A DNA stretch of 64,000 bases, from NCBI RefSeq assembly GCF_000364625.1, contig NZ_KB822605.1, forward strand, positions 62,001 to 126,000. Direction: 5' to 3'. Positions within the stretch are counted from its first letter, which is position 1. Each line of letters opens with the position of its first letter. Positions 28,991-39,702 of this stretch are shown in pieces. The notes under the pieces were generated by a model, which had not been told where the DNA came from, made no database searches, and was given only the letters and a program-made list of their open reading frames with translations. The position numbers and the translations under genes were made by a program. This stretch comes from Pseudomonas thermotolerans DSM 14292. Its GTDB lineage: Bacteria; Pseudomonadota; Gammaproteobacteria; Pseudomonadales; Pseudomonadaceae.

Positions 28991-29320
28991 CTACAGCGGC
29001 ATCCGCATGATTTCGTCGAAGGCACTGGTCAGCTTGTTGCGTACCTGCACCAGAGCGGAGAAGGACACGCTGGCCTTCTGGCTCTCGATCATCGCTCCCA
29101 CCAGGTCGTCGCTGCGCCCGCTGTCCACCGCCGCCATCCGCGCACCGGCCTCGTGCTGCTGGGCATCCACGGCACGCAGGGCGGCCTCGAAGGCGACGGA
29201 AAGCCCCCCGGGAGCCTGTCCCTGGATCTGCTCGGCGGGACGGATGGCCGCACCGGAGAGCTCCTTCAGCTGATTCATTCGGTCCAACATGTCCTGTTGG
29301 ACCTGCATGATCGGTTTCAT
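28991..29320 (-). CDS. fliE: Hook-basal body protein FliE (second flagellar system)
   Basis: This 109-residue protein joins the MS ring to the rod and is the first secreted substrate. The C-terminal FliE signature is present: [36 protein letters not shown], here read in parts. Length fits (about 105-110). It is the first structural gene after lafK, 19 bases downstream, and fliF follows directly. Confidence 0.93.
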   Translation of the reverse strand: MKPIMQVQQDMLDRMNQLKELSGAAIRPAEQIQGQAPGGLSVAFEAALRAVDAQQHEAGARMAAVDSGRSDDLVGAMIESQKASVSFSALVQVRNKLTSAFDEIMRMPL

Positions 29321-29339
29321 CTCGGGTCTCCGCGAAACA

Positions 29340-30776
<1,437 letters not shown>

Positions 30777-31194
30777 GCAGCTACAAAGTCGTGCCGCGAT
30801 GAACCATTTATGCAGAAGCGTTTAATTCCTGGGAACTTTTCGCCGCCTTGAAGGACTAACCATGTGCCTTCCATGCCGGCGCGCTACAGTTCAGGGGCGG
30901 CACCTTAATAGCCCCGCGAAAAATCGCGAGTCACATCTCGTTAAATGCCGTCAAAAATGTCTCCGCTGACGATCAAAGACGTCATTTGATTTCTATTGAT
31001 TTAATCCGGCGCCCCCTCCTCCCTAGACTCCGCCTTCGCCCGAACCGGCCTCCTGCGAGCGCCGACATGGGCGTGCCTCGTCATCGCGGCTTAATGCCTG
31101 GGCGATCATGGCGTTTGCGGAGTCGGTCTCCTGTCTGGAACCAGACCGACCGCCTGAAATCCTGCGGTAAAACTTCCGGAATACAGCTCAACAA
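30777..31194. other. Divergent flagellar control region (418 bp)
   Basis: This region lies between the starts of lafK-fliEFGHIJ (leftward) and fliMNPQR-flhBA (rightward). I find no gene in it. It contains a rightward -24/-12 candidate at 30898-30913 and an exact GTCTGG-AA-CCAGAC inverted repeat at 31133-31146. AT content is locally higher around 30930-31005. I found no convincing -24/-12 element facing left. Confidence 0.6.
30898..30913 (+). promoter_or_regulatory. Candidate sigma-54 promoter for fliMNPQR-flhBA
   Basis: CGGCACCTTAATAGCC has GG (30899-30900) and GC (30911-30912) exactly ten bases apart and a perfect GGCAC -24 core; the -12 TAGCC departs from TTGCA at one core base. A transcript would begin near 30924, about 270 bases before fliM. 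The adjacent lafK product is the obvious activator. Confidence 0.5.
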
Positions 31195-32034
31195 ATGACG
31201 GGTCATTCAAAAGTCCACCATGGCGTGCCCGCCGAACATCTCACCAGGCTCAAGCCGCAAAAGTTGGGCAGGCACTACCACAAGATTCCCCAGTTCATCC
31301 GGGAGATCGCCCACAAGCATCCGCGACTGATCAGCGACTATTTCCTGCGCAATTACCGGATCAATCTGGAACTGATCAAACTGGACGTTCACGAACAGCG
31401 TGAACAGGAAGCCGACTGCATATATCGCTGTGCCTACGGCAAGGTCGGTTTCGCCATCGACCGGGCCCTGCTGGCCGAGGCCCTGGAGTGCTACTACGGT
31501 GGCACCTGCCTGCCCAGCCTGGACACCCCGCCGATCAGCACCTCCGAGCAGCGCATGCGCAACCGCCTGGGCGTGGACATCGCCCAGATCTTCGCCCGTT
31601 CGCTGCTCTCCGGAGGGACCTTCGGCGAGCTGACCCCCCACGACAACGACTATGAGATCGTCCAGTGGGAGTACGTGGCGGAGTTCCACTACACCAGCCA
31701 CATCACCGGCATCCAGTCGTCGATCTACATCTACCTGGACCACCAGTTGGTCGACGAGCTGACCAGCCGCCTGGCCAGCCCGCAACCGGCGCGCCTGAAC
31801 GGCAACCCGGCGCACTACATCAAGCACCTACCGGTACGTCTCGACTGCGTGATCGCCGCCCTGCAGCTGCCGCTCTCCCAGGTGCTCCGGCTGCGCCCGG
31901 GCGACGTGGTGTCGGTGCGCCTGCTGGAGCGCTGCGAGGTACGCGTGAACCAGCAGAAACTCTTTCGCGGCACCATCTTCGAGGAAGACGGCGCCCTCTT
32001 TCTGACCTCTCTCGAGAGCGTGAAAAGCCCATGA
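31195..32034 (+). CDS. fliM: Switch protein FliM without CheY-binding peptide (second flagellar system)
   Basis: This 279-residue FliM-type protein is shorter than chemotactic FliM (about 320-330). The middle CheC-like domain includes LSGGTFGELTPHDND. The C-terminus is a SpoA/FliN-like surface (PLSQVLRLRPGDVVSVRL). The N-terminus (MTGHSKVHHGVPAEHLTRLK) lacks the conserved LSQ-x-EIDALL segment that binds phospho-CheY. It probably builds the C-ring without direct CheY docking. No strong ribosome site precedes ATG; the stop overlaps fliN as ATGA. Confidence 0.88.
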   Translation: MTGHSKVHHGVPAEHLTRLKPQKLGRHYHKIPQFIREIAHKHPRLISDYFLRNYRINLELIKLDVHEQREQEADCIYRCAYGKVGFAIDRALLAEALECYYGGTCLPSLDTPPISTSEQRMRNRLGVDIAQIFARSLLSGGTFGELTPHDNDYEIVQWEYVAEFHYTSHITGIQSSIYIYLDHQLVDELTSRLASPQPARLNGNPAHYIKHLPVRLDCVIAALQLPLSQVLRLRPGDVVSVRLLERCEVRVNQQKLFRGTIFEEDGALFLTSLESVKSP

Positions 32035-32402
32035 GCAGCCAACTGACCGATACCGACCTGGACTCCCTGATCAACGACGGGGGACTGGACCTGGCCGAGC
32101 CGCTGGACGGCACCCTCGATGCGGAAAGCGCGACGCTGGCGCCCCACAAGGACCTGAGCTTCTTCGGCAAGATCCCGGTGCACGTCACCCTGGAAGTGGC
32201 CTCCACCGAGGTACCGCTCAAGGAGCTGATGGAGATCGACACCAGCAGCGTGATCGTCCTCGACAAGCTGGCCGGCGAGCCGCTGGACGTGAAGGTCAAC
32301 GGCGCGCTGTTCGCCAAGGCCGAGGTGGTGGTGATGAACGGCAACTACGGGCTGCGCATCGTCGAGCTGTGCAGCAACGGTCTGGACGACCTCACCGCAT
32401 GA
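32031..32402 (+). CDS. fliN: C-ring protein FliN (second flagellar system)
   Basis: This 123-residue protein has the SpoA domain in its C-terminal two thirds (LSFFGKIPVHVTLEVASTEVPLKELMEI and GEPLDVKVNGALFAKAEVVV). FliN forms the lower C-ring and docks FliH. The N-terminal TDLDSLINDGG resembles the EIDALL peptide normally found in FliM, which this system's FliM lacks. The gene overlaps fliM and fliP by four bases each, so all three are translationally coupled. Confidence 0.93.
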   Translation: MSSQLTDTDLDSLINDGGLDLAEPLDGTLDAESATLAPHKDLSFFGKIPVHVTLEVASTEVPLKELMEIDTSSVIVLDKLAGEPLDVKVNGALFAKAEVVVMNGNYGLRIVELCSNGLDDLTA

Positions 32403-33157
32403 TCCGCCTGGCACGCCTGATCCCGTTCTGCCTGCTGGTCGGTGCCGCCCTGCTGGCGCCGCAGGCCATGGCCGCGGGCGGCGAGATCAGCCTGTTCAGC
32501 CTGAACGACACGGGCAACGGCCAGGAACTGAGCGTCAAGCTGCAGATCCTGCTGGTCATGACCCTGCTCGGCTTCCTGCCGGCGATGCTGCTGATGATGA
32601 CCTGCTTCACCCGCTTCATCATCGTCCTGGCCATCCTCCGCCAGGCCCTGGGCCTGCAACAGAGCCCGCCGAACAACGTGCTGGTGGGCATCGCCCTGTG
32701 CATGACCCTGCTGGTGATGCGCCCGGTGTGGAACGAGATCTACACCGAGGCCTACCAGCCCTTCGAAGCCGACGCCATCAGCCTCGAGGAAGGCCTCGGC
32801 AGGGCCAAGGCCACGGTGAGCCGCTTCATGCTGGCGCAGACCAACAAGAACTCGCTGGAAACCATGGTCTCCCTGGCTGGCGAAGAAATGCCCCATGACC
32901 TGGCCGAGCTGGACTTCTCCCTGCTCCTGCCAGCGTTCGTGCTCAGCGAGCTGAAGACCGCCTTCCAGCTCGGCTTCATGATCTTCGTGCCCTTCCTGGT
33001 CATCGACCTGGTAGTGGCCAGCGTGCTGATGGCGATGGGCATGATGATGCTCTCGCCGATGATGATCTCGCTGCCCTTCAAGCTGATGGTGTTCGTGCTG
33101 GTGGACGGCTGGACACTGCTGATGGGCACCTTCACCACGAGCATCCAGCCGTTCTGA
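32399..33157 (+). CDS. fliP: Flagellar export gate protein FliP (second flagellar system)
   Basis: This 252-residue export-gate subunit has a cleavable signal sequence (ending PQAMAAGG), then membrane segments with LLGFLPAMLLMMTCFTRFIIVLAILRQALG and the conserved LLPAFVLSELKTAFQLGFMIF and MGMMMLSPMMISLPFKLMVF blocks, quoted here in family order. FliP forms the helical core of the pore with FliQ and FliR. I chose ATG 32399, which overlaps the fliN stop. No fliO lies between fliN and fliP. Confidence 0.95.
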   Translation: MIRLARLIPFCLLVGAALLAPQAMAAGGEISLFSLNDTGNGQELSVKLQILLVMTLLGFLPAMLLMMTCFTRFIIVLAILRQALGLQQSPPNNVLVGIALCMTLLVMRPVWNEIYTEAYQPFEADAISLEEGLGRAKATVSRFMLAQTNKNSLETMVSLAGEEMPHDLAELDFSLLLPAFVLSELKTAFQLGFMIFVPFLVIDLVVASVLMAMGMMMLSPMMISLPFKLMVFVLVDGWTLLMGTFTTSIQPF

Positions 33158-33204
33158 CGAACCGGCGCCCGGCCCCTGACGCCGGCCCGACGAGGTAACC
33201 CCCC

Positions 33205-33477
33205 ATGCTGACCCCAGATACCGCCGTGGAAATCATCGCCAACGCCGTGCACATCACCGCGCTGGTGGTCTGCGTGCTGATCGTCCCGAGCCTGATCGGC
33301 GGCCTGCTGGTGAGCATCTTCCAGGCCGCCACCCAGATCAATGAACAAATGCTGAGCTTCCTGCCGCGCCTGCTGATCACCCTTGGCATGCTGATCTTCG
33401 CTGGGCACTGGATCCTGCGCACCCTCAGCGACCTGTTCATCGAAACCTTCAGGCAGGCCGGCCATCTGGTGGGCTGA
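33205..33477 (+). CDS. fliQ: Flagellar export gate protein FliQ (second flagellar system)
   Basis: This 90-residue protein has two hydrophobic helices and the FliQ pattern VLIVPSLIGGLLVSIFQAATQINEQ followed by LSFLPRLL. It packs around the FliP-FliR core. An ACGAGGTAA ribosome site precedes ATG. fliR begins five bases after its stop. Confidence 0.95.
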   Translation: MLTPDTAVEIIANAVHITALVVCVLIVPSLIGGLLVSIFQAATQINEQMLSFLPRLLITLGMLIFAGHWILRTLSDLFIETFRQAGHLVG

Positions 33478-33482
33478 CGGGC

Positions 33483-34283
33483 ATGCCGGGGAACGAACCG
33501 CTGCTGAACGCCGTCCAGTACCTGCACGGTCTGCAGGCCTACTGGTGGCCGTTCTGCCGGATCATGGCGCTGTTCGGCCTGGCGCCGCTGTTCAGCCACC
33601 GCGGCCTGTCGGTGCGCGTGCGCCTGCTGCTCGGCCTAGCCCTGACCCTGGTACTCGGCCGCGCCCTGCCGGCGATGCCGCACATCGACGGACTCTCGGC
33701 GGCCACCGTGCTGACCACTCTGGAGCAGATCGCCATCGGCCTGTTGCTGGGCCTCGCGCTGCAGCTGGTGTTCGTGGTGTTCAGCCTGGTCGGCGAGGTG
33801 ATCTCCACGCAGATGGGCATGAGCATGGCGCGCTTCAACGACCCGGTGAACGGCGTGTCCTCCTCGTCGATCCTCTCGCTGCTCTACTTCCTGCTGCTGA
33901 TCCTGCTGTTCCTGGCCATCGACGGCCACCTCCTGACCGTCAGCGTGCTCTACCAGAGCTTCGTGCACTGGCCGGTGGGCAGCGGCCTGCAGTACCTGGG
34001 CTTCACCACCCTGGCCTATGCCATGGGCTGGGTGTTCGCCGCCGCGGTGCTGATTACCCTGCCGGTGGTGTTCTGCATGACCCTGGTGCAGTTCTGCTTC
34101 GGCCTGCTCAACCGCATCTCGCCGGCCATGAACCTGTTTTCCCTGGGCTTCCCCATGGCCATCCTCACCGGCCTGCTGTGCGTCCACCTGACCCTGCCGG
34201 ACCTGCCGGCCAACTACCTGCGGCTGACCCGCGAGGTTCTCGACAACCTGGGCACCCTGATGCGGAGCGGCGCCAATGGCTGA
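33483..34283 (+). CDS. fliR: Flagellar export gate protein FliR (second flagellar system)
   Basis: This 266-residue polytopic membrane protein contains the FliR blocks FSHRGLSVRVRLLLGLALTL, IGLLLGLALQLVFVVFSLVG and ISTQMGMSMARFNDPVNG. It completes the FliPQR export gate. Its 3' end overlaps flhB by eight bases. Confidence 0.95.
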   Translation: MPGNEPLLNAVQYLHGLQAYWWPFCRIMALFGLAPLFSHRGLSVRVRLLLGLALTLVLGRALPAMPHIDGLSAATVLTTLEQIAIGLLLGLALQLVFVVFSLVGEVISTQMGMSMARFNDPVNGVSSSSILSLLYFLLLILLFLAIDGHLLTVSVLYQSFVHWPVGSGLQYLGFTTLAYAMGWVFAAAVLITLPVVFCMTLVQFCFGLLNRISPAMNLFSLGFPMAILTGLLCVHLTLPDLPANYLRLTREVLDNLGTLMRSGANG

Positions 34284-35415
34284 GCAGAACAGCGCCCAGG
34301 AAAAGACCGAAGAGGCCAGCCAGCACAAGCTCAAGAAGAGCCGCGAGCAGGGCCAGGTCGCCCGCTCCCGTGACCTGGCGACCACCATCTCGCTGCTCGC
34401 CACCCTGCTGACCCTGAAGTTCAGCGCCGGCTGGTTCCTCGAAGGGCTGCGCGACAGCTTCCGGATCAGCTACCTGAACTTCGCCAGCAGCGAGATCGGC
34501 CTGGACGACATCGACCTGATCCTCGGCCACAACCTGGGAATCTTCATGCTGATCCTCAGCCCGCTGCTGATCACCCCGCTGCTGGTGGTGCTGTTCGGGC
34601 TGGTCCCCGGCGGCTGGACCTTCGCCTCGCAGAACTTCGCCTTCAAGCTCGGCAAGCTCAACCCGCTCAGCGGCCTGGGACGGATCTTCTCCCTGCAGAA
34701 CTGGAGCGAGCTGCTCAAGTCGGTGCTCAAGGTGCTGGTCCTGCTCGGCATCGGCTGGTACCTGATCCGCGACGCCCTGCCCCAGTTGATCGCCCTGCAG
34801 CGCACCGATACCCGCAACGCCATCAGCGGCGCCCTGGGCCTGACCTTCGATACCACCCTCAGCCTGCTGCTGGTGTTCGTGGCCTTCTCGCTGATTGACA
34901 TCCCCCTGCAGCGCTTCTTCTTCCTCAAGAAGATGCGCATGACCAAGCAGGAAAAGAAGGAAGAGCACAAGACCCAGGAGGGCCGCCCGGAGGTGAAGGC
35001 GCGCATCCGCCAGATGCAGCGCCAGCTGATGCAGCGGCAGATCAACAAGGTGATCAAGGACGCCGACGTGGTAATCGTCAACCCGCAGCACTACGCGGTG
35101 GCCCTGCGCTACGACCCGAAGAAGGCCCAGGCGCCCTACGTGATCGCTCGTGGCATCGACGAGATGGCCCTGTACATCCGCAAGATGGCCCAGGCCCATG
35201 ACCGCGAAGTCCTCGAACTGCCGCCGCTGGCGCGCGCCATCTACTTCACCACCCAGGTCAACCAGCAGATCCCCACGGCGCTCTACACCGCCGTGGCTCA
35301 CGTTCTCACCTACGTCCTGCAACTGCGGGCCTGGCGCCAGGGACGGCGCGGCAAGCCCGTACTGAGCAGGCACTTACCCATCCCAGAGAGTCTCGCGAAC
35401 AGGGGCCTGACATGA
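34276..35415 (+). CDS. flhB: Export switch protein FlhB with NPQH cleavage motif (second flagellar system)
   Basis: FlhB (379 residues) controls the switch in export specificity from rod/hook to filament substrates. It has a charged N-terminus (EKTEEASQHKLKKSREQGQV), four membrane segments and a cytoplasmic domain. The autocleavage motif, normally N-P-T-H, reads N269-P270-Q271-H272, followed by the usual YAVALRYD. Asn and Pro at the scissile bond are kept; the Thr is replaced by Gln (codon CAG). An extended Arg-rich tail follows the domain. It overlaps fliR by eight bases and flhA by four. Confidence 0.94.
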   Translation: MAEQNSAQEKTEEASQHKLKKSREQGQVARSRDLATTISLLATLLTLKFSAGWFLEGLRDSFRISYLNFASSEIGLDDIDLILGHNLGIFMLILSPLLITPLLVVLFGLVPGGWTFASQNFAFKLGKLNPLSGLGRIFSLQNWSELLKSVLKVLVLLGIGWYLIRDALPQLIALQRTDTRNAISGALGLTFDTTLSLLLVFVAFSLIDIPLQRFFFLKKMRMTKQEKKEEHKTQEGRPEVKARIRQMQRQLMQRQINKVIKDADVVIVNPQHYAVALRYDPKKAQAPYVIARGIDEMALYIRKMAQAHDREVLELPPLARAIYFTTQVNQQIPTALYTAVAHVLTYVLQLRAWRQGRRGKPVLSRHLPIPESLANRGLT

Positions 35416-37508
35416 ACTTCCTCCAGCAACTCCTGCCTACCTTGCACAGCGGGCGCATCGGCATCCCGGTGATCATCCTGTCGATCCTGGCGATGATCAT
35501 CCTGCCGTTGCCGCCGCTGGTGCTCGACATCCTGTTCACCTTCAACATCGGCATCGCCCTGCTGGTGCTGATAGTTAGCGTGTCCTCGCGCAGCCCGCTG
35601 GACTTCTCGCTGCTGCCGACGGTGATCCTGGTCACCACCCTGCTGCGCCTGTCGCTGAACGTGGCCTCCACCCGCGTGGTACTGCTCGACGGCCACACCG
35701 GCACGGCCGCCGCGGGCAAGGTGATCGAGGCGTTCGGCCACGTGGTGATCGGCGGCAGCTTCATCGTCGGCCTGATCGTTTTCGTGATCCTCACCATCGT
35801 CAACTTCATGGTGATCACCAAGGGTGGCGAGCGCATCTCCGAGGTGACCGCGCGCTTCACCCTGGACGCCCTCCCCGGCAAGCAGATGGCCATCGACGCC
35901 GACCTCAACGCCGGCCTGATCGACCAGGCCGAGGCCAAGCGCCGGCGTGCCGAGGTGGCCAAGGAGGCCGACTTCTACGGAGCCATGGACGGTGCCTCGA
36001 AGTTCGTCCGCGGCGACGCCATCGCCGGCATCCTGATCCTGCTGATCAACCTGATCGGCGGCGTGGCCATCGGCGTGTTCGTCCACGGTCTGGCCGGCGG
36101 CCAGGCCTTCGAGCAGTACGCCCTGCTGTCCATCGGCGACGGCCTGGTGGCGCAGATCCCGGCCCTGCTGCTGTCCACCGCGGCGGCGATCATCATCACC
36201 CGGGTCAACGAGTCGGCGGAGATCACCTCCCTGGTGCGCCGGCAGATGCTCGCCTCGCCCCCCGTGCTCTACACCGTGGCCGGCATCCTCTTCGTTCTCG
36301 CCCTGGTGCCGGGCATGCCACACCTGGCATTCATCTCCTTCGCCGCGCTGATCGCCTTCGTCGCCTGGCGGGTATCGAAGAGCCAGCTGCCCGAGGAGGG
36401 TGCCAGCTTGGAGAAGACCGAGTCGCTGGCCAGGGCCATGGACCAGGAGCGCGTCCAGCAACTGGCCTGGGAGGACATCCCGCTGGTGGAGCGGCTGTCC
36501 ATCTCCCTCGGCTACAAGCTGGTCGGGCTGGTCAACGAGTCCTCCGGCGCGCCGCTGGTGCAGCGCGTGCGCGGGGTGCGCCAGACCCTCTCGGAGAGCC
36601 TCGGCTTCCTGCTGCCGGAGATCCAGATCCGCGACAGCCTGCGCCTGAAGGCCTCGCAGTACGCCATCCACATCAACGGCGAGAAGATCGACGGCGCCGA
36701 GATCCACGCCGACCGTCTGATGGCCATCCCCTCGCCGGAGCTCTACGGCGAGATCGACGGCATCCTCGGTGTCGATCCTGCCTACCGCATGCAGGTGGTG
36801 TGGATCCTCCCGGAGGACAAGGCGCGTGCCCTCAACCTCGGCTACCAGGTGATCGACTGCGCCAGCGTGATCGCCACCCACCTGCACAAGGTGGTCCGCG
36901 AACACCTGCCGGACATCTTCAAGCACGATGACGTGGAGCACCTGATGCAGCGCCTGGCCGTGCAGGCACCGAAGCTGGCCGAGCACCTCAAGGCCCAGCT
37001 CAGCTACAGCCAGCAGCACCGCGTGTACCGCCAGCTGCTCACCGAGCAGGTGCCGCTCAAGGACATCGTGACCATCGCCAGCACCCTGCTAGAAGCCAGC
37101 GAAACCACCAAGGATCCGGTGCTGCTCGCCTCCGACGTGCGCTACGCCCTGCGCCGCACCATCGTCGCCGGCATCGCCGGGGACCGCAGCGAACTGGCGG
37201 TGTTCGTCCTCGAGAACTCCTTGGAGAACACCCTCCTCAGCGCCCTGGCCATCGCCCAGCAGGCCGGCCCGGTGAGCCTCGACAACTTCCCGGTGGAGCC
37301 GAACCTGCTCAATCAGCTGCAGACCGCCATGCCGGTGGTCAAGGAGAAGCTGCGCAAGGAAGGCCATCCGCCGATCCTCACCGTGATGCCCCAGTTGCGC
37401 CCGCTGCTGGCCCGCTACGCCCGGGTGTTCAGCCCCGGACTGCACGTGCTCTCGCAGAACGAGATTCCCGAACGGGTCGGCGTGAACATCCTCGGCACCC
37501 TGGGCTGA
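35412..37508 (+). CDS. flhA: Flagellar export protein FlhA (second flagellar system)
   Basis: This 698-residue protein forms the nonameric export ring and receives substrates from FliI/FliJ and chaperones. It has about eight N-terminal membrane segments, the FHIPEP-type loop region (SSRSPLDFSLLPTVILVTTLLRL), and EVTARFTLDALPGKQMAIDADLNAGLID followed by EADFYGAMDGASKFVRGDAIAG. These are all FlhA hallmarks, given here in fragments. The C-terminal cytoplasmic domain is complete. It is the last gene of the fliM operon, and repeat sequence follows. Confidence 0.95.
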   Translation: MNFLQQLLPTLHSGRIGIPVIILSILAMIILPLPPLVLDILFTFNIGIALLVLIVSVSSRSPLDFSLLPTVILVTTLLRLSLNVASTRVVLLDGHTGTAAAGKVIEAFGHVVIGGSFIVGLIVFVILTIVNFMVITKGGERISEVTARFTLDALPGKQMAIDADLNAGLIDQAEAKRRRAEVAKEADFYGAMDGASKFVRGDAIAGILILLINLIGGVAIGVFVHGLAGGQAFEQYALLSIGDGLVAQIPALLLSTAAAIIITRVNESAEITSLVRRQMLASPPVLYTVAGILFVLALVPGMPHLAFISFAALIAFVAWRVSKSQLPEEGASLEKTESLARAMDQERVQQLAWEDIPLVERLSISLGYKLVGLVNESSGAPLVQRVRGVRQTLSESLGFLLPEIQIRDSLRLKASQYAIHINGEKIDGAEIHADRLMAIPSPELYGEIDGILGVDPAYRMQVVWILPEDKARALNLGYQVIDCASVIATHLHKVVREHLPDIFKHDDVEHLMQRLAVQAPKLAEHLKAQLSYSQQHRVYRQLLTEQVPLKDIVTIASTLLEASETTKDPVLLASDVRYALRRTIVAGIAGDRSELAVFVLENSLENTLLSALAIAQQAGPVSLDNFPVEPNLLNQLQTAMPVVKEKLRKEGHPPILTVMPQLRPLLARYARVFSPGLHVLSQNEIPERVGVNILGTLG

Positions 37509-37526
37509 TCCCGCCCCTCTCCTTGC

Positions 37527-37564
37527 CCCTCTCCTGTCTGTGGGAGAGGGTGTCTGTGGGAGAG
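37527..37564. repeat. CCCTCTCC/GGAGAGGG repeat (copy 2) with 16-bp tandem duplication
   Basis: The gap between flhA and the chemoreceptor gene has CCCTCTCC and GGGAGAGGG arms. The unit TGTCTGTGGGAGAG occurs twice, at 37535-37548 and 37551-37564, with a 16-base period. The element lies between convergent genes. It belongs to the same family as those at 2723 and 53338. Confidence 0.7.
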
Positions 37565-37581
37565 AGGCCGGGTGAAGAGGG

Positions 37582-39534
37582 TCAGACCCGGAACCTGCCG
37601 ACCAGGGTCTGCAGATGCTGTCCGAGGCGCGCCAGCTCGACGCTGGAGGCCGCGGTCTCCTCGCTGGAGGTGGCGGTCTGCTCGGCCACGTCGCGGACGC
37701 TCTGCACGCTGCGGCTGATCTCCTCGGCCACCGAACTCTGCTGCTCGGCCGCGGCGGCGATCTGCTGGTTCATCGACTGGATGCCCGCCACCGTCTGGGT
37801 GATGTTGCCCAGCGCCTCACCGGCGCGACGGCTCAGGGTCACGCTGCTCTCGGTCAGGCTGCGGCTGTTCTCCATGATCTCGGCCACCTGCTGGGTGCCC
37901 TGCTGGATCCCCACGATCAGCGCCTCGATCTCCTCGGTGGACTGCTGGGTGCGCTGCGCCAGGCTGCGCACCTCGTCGGCCACCACCGCGAAGCCGCGAC
38001 CGGCCTCGCCGGCGCGGGCCGCCTCAATGGCCGCGTTCAGGGCCAGCAGGTTGGTCTGATCGGCCACCGACTTGATCACGTCCATGACGCTGCCGATCTT
38101 CACACTCTCCTGCTGCAGCTGCGACATGGCCTCGGCCGAACGCTGCACCTCCCTGGCCACGTGTTCGATGTGGGAGATGGCCTCGCCCACTACCCGGTCG
38201 CCCTGGGAGGCTTCCTCGTCCGCGCGCAGGGCGGCCTGGGCGGCCTCCTCGGCGTTGCGGGCCACCTCGTGGACGGTGGCGGCCATCTCGTGCATGGCGG
38301 TGGCCACCTGGTCGGTCTCCACCTTCTGGCTGTTGACCCCGGCACTGGTCTGCTCGGTGACCGCGGAGAGCTGCTCGGCGGCGCTGGCGATCTGGGTGGC
38401 GCTGTCGTGGATGCCGCCAATCAGCTCCCGCAGGGTAGCGACCATGCGCTGGACGCCGCGCTGCAGGGCGCCGATCTCGTCGCGACGGTGCACCACCACG
38501 CTCTTGGTCAGGTCGCCGGACGCCACCCGCTCAAGGACCGCCAGGGTTTCCTGCAGCGGCCGGGTAATCTGCCGGGTGATCGCCCAGGCGGCCATGAAGC
38601 CGAGCAACAGCGCCAGCAGGGTGCCGCCCAACTGCAGCCGCTTGGCGCGGGCGCTCTCGACGTCGCGCTGCTGAAGTTGCAGGGCATAGAGCTCGTCGCT
38701 GACATCGGCAATCTGCTGGCTCAGTACCATGGTTTCCTTACGGCATTTGGCGATGATGTCGTCGTGCTTGCGGCGCTCCACGAAGGCAGCCTGATAGTCG
38801 GCCAGGGTATCGTTCAGGCTGGCGATGCTGTCCTGGTAGTAGCGGGGAAGACGACCGGCCAACTCGCGAACCTCGAGGGCGGTAATGGCCAGCCGCTCCA
38901 GAGCCGGCTTGGCCGCTTCAGGGCCGCTGCCATCGGTGACGTTGATGGCCATGTAGGCCTGAAGGGCGAAACGGGTTTCCCGGAATCCTTCCATGGCCTT
39001 GACCAGCGCCTGGTACTGCTCCATGTCGCGGTTGCCCTCGCCGGGCATGCCGGCCACCGAGTCGGCCAGATCGCGGAAGATCTTCGAGGCCTTCTCCCCT
39101 TCGGCACGCAGCTTCTCCTTCGCCTCCTGGGCGGAGCGATAGCTGGCGCGCATGGTATTCAGAGCATCCTGATACTGGGCGAGCAGTTCGCCCTGTCTGT
39201 CCAGCAGTTGCACGTCGATGCGCTGCTGGTAGGTGGCGATGATGTCGTCGTGCAGCTTGCGGTAGACATCCAGGGCCTCCTGGGCATTGGCGCCGGCCTG
39301 TTCATCGCCCTGGGAGAGCATGTACTGCATGCGGGTGATGCGCAGCTTGGACAGCCCCTCGTTGAGCTGGGCGATGCTGTTCATCAGGTCGCCGCGCTGC
39401 ACCAGGTGGCCGATGGTGGTCCAGCTGAGCACTGCCAGCAGGCAGGTCATCAGCAGGATCGCGCCGAACCCGAGGCCCAGCTTGCTCGACATTTTCAGGT
39501 TGCCAAACCACTCCGTCATAAATTTCTCCAGCAT
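37582..39534 (-). CDS. Methyl-accepting chemotaxis protein with helical bimodular-type sensor
   Basis: This 650-residue chemoreceptor has a first membrane segment (about 19-41), a periplasmic, almost entirely helical sensor of about 260 residues (42-300), a second membrane segment (about 302-320), HAMP (to about 375) and a cytoplasmic signalling domain. The tip contains [19 protein letters not shown](A)[12 protein letters not shown]. The length and helical character of the sensor fit the HBM type (as in McpS), which binds organic acids; the ligand here is unknown. It ends directly after the flhA operon. ATG 39519 is an alternative start five codons in. Confidence 0.9.
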   Translation of the reverse strand: MLEKFMTEWFGNLKMSSKLGLGFGAILLMTCLLAVLSWTTIGHLVQRGDLMNSIAQLNEGLSKLRITRMQYMLSQGDEQAGANAQEALDVYRKLHDDIIATYQQRIDVQLLDRQGELLAQYQDALNTMRASYRSAQEAKEKLRAEGEKASKIFRDLADSVAGMPGEGNRDMEQYQALVKAMEGFRETRFALQAYMAINVTDGSGPEAAKPALERLAITALEVRELAGRLPRYYQDSIASLNDTLADYQAAFVERRKHDDIIAKCRKETMVLSQQIADVSDELYALQLQQRDVESARAKRLQLGGTLLALLLGFMAAWAITRQITRPLQETLAVLERVASGDLTKSVVVHRRDEIGALQRGVQRMVATLRELIGGIHDSATQIASAAEQLSAVTEQTSAGVNSQKVETDQVATAMHEMAATVHEVARNAEEAAQAALRADEEASQGDRVVGEAISHIEHVAREVQRSAEAMSQLQQESVKIGSVMDVIKSVADQTNLLALNAAIEAARAGEAGRGFAVVADEVRSLAQRTQQSTEEIEALIVGIQQGTQQVAEIMENSRSLTESSVTLSRRAGEALGNITQTVAGIQSMNQQIAAAAEQQSSVAEEISRSVQSVRDVAEQTATSSEETAASSVELARLGQHLQTLVGRFRV

Positions 39535-39608
39535 TGTGTCGTTATTCGGTTTCTTGTCGGCACGCTGGGGCTTGTTCTTGTTGAAACCAGTCGTAACGCA
39601 GACCTACC

Positions 39609-39637
39609 GTATCGGCAGCCGTCACGAAAACCGAAGT
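39609..39637 (-). promoter_or_regulatory. Weak FliA-type promoter candidate for the chemoreceptor
   Basis: On the minus strand GCCGATAC matches seven of eight bases of the sigma-28 -10 element GCCGATAA. The -35 region at the expected spacing (ACTTCG) does not match well. It lies about 75 bp before the start. Confidence 0.25.
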
Positions 39638-39702
39638 CAAAAGAAAGTGGGGGGAGCCACGGGGCACGTCTCCATCCCGAAGCCTTCATGTCGCTCGCAT
39701 TC

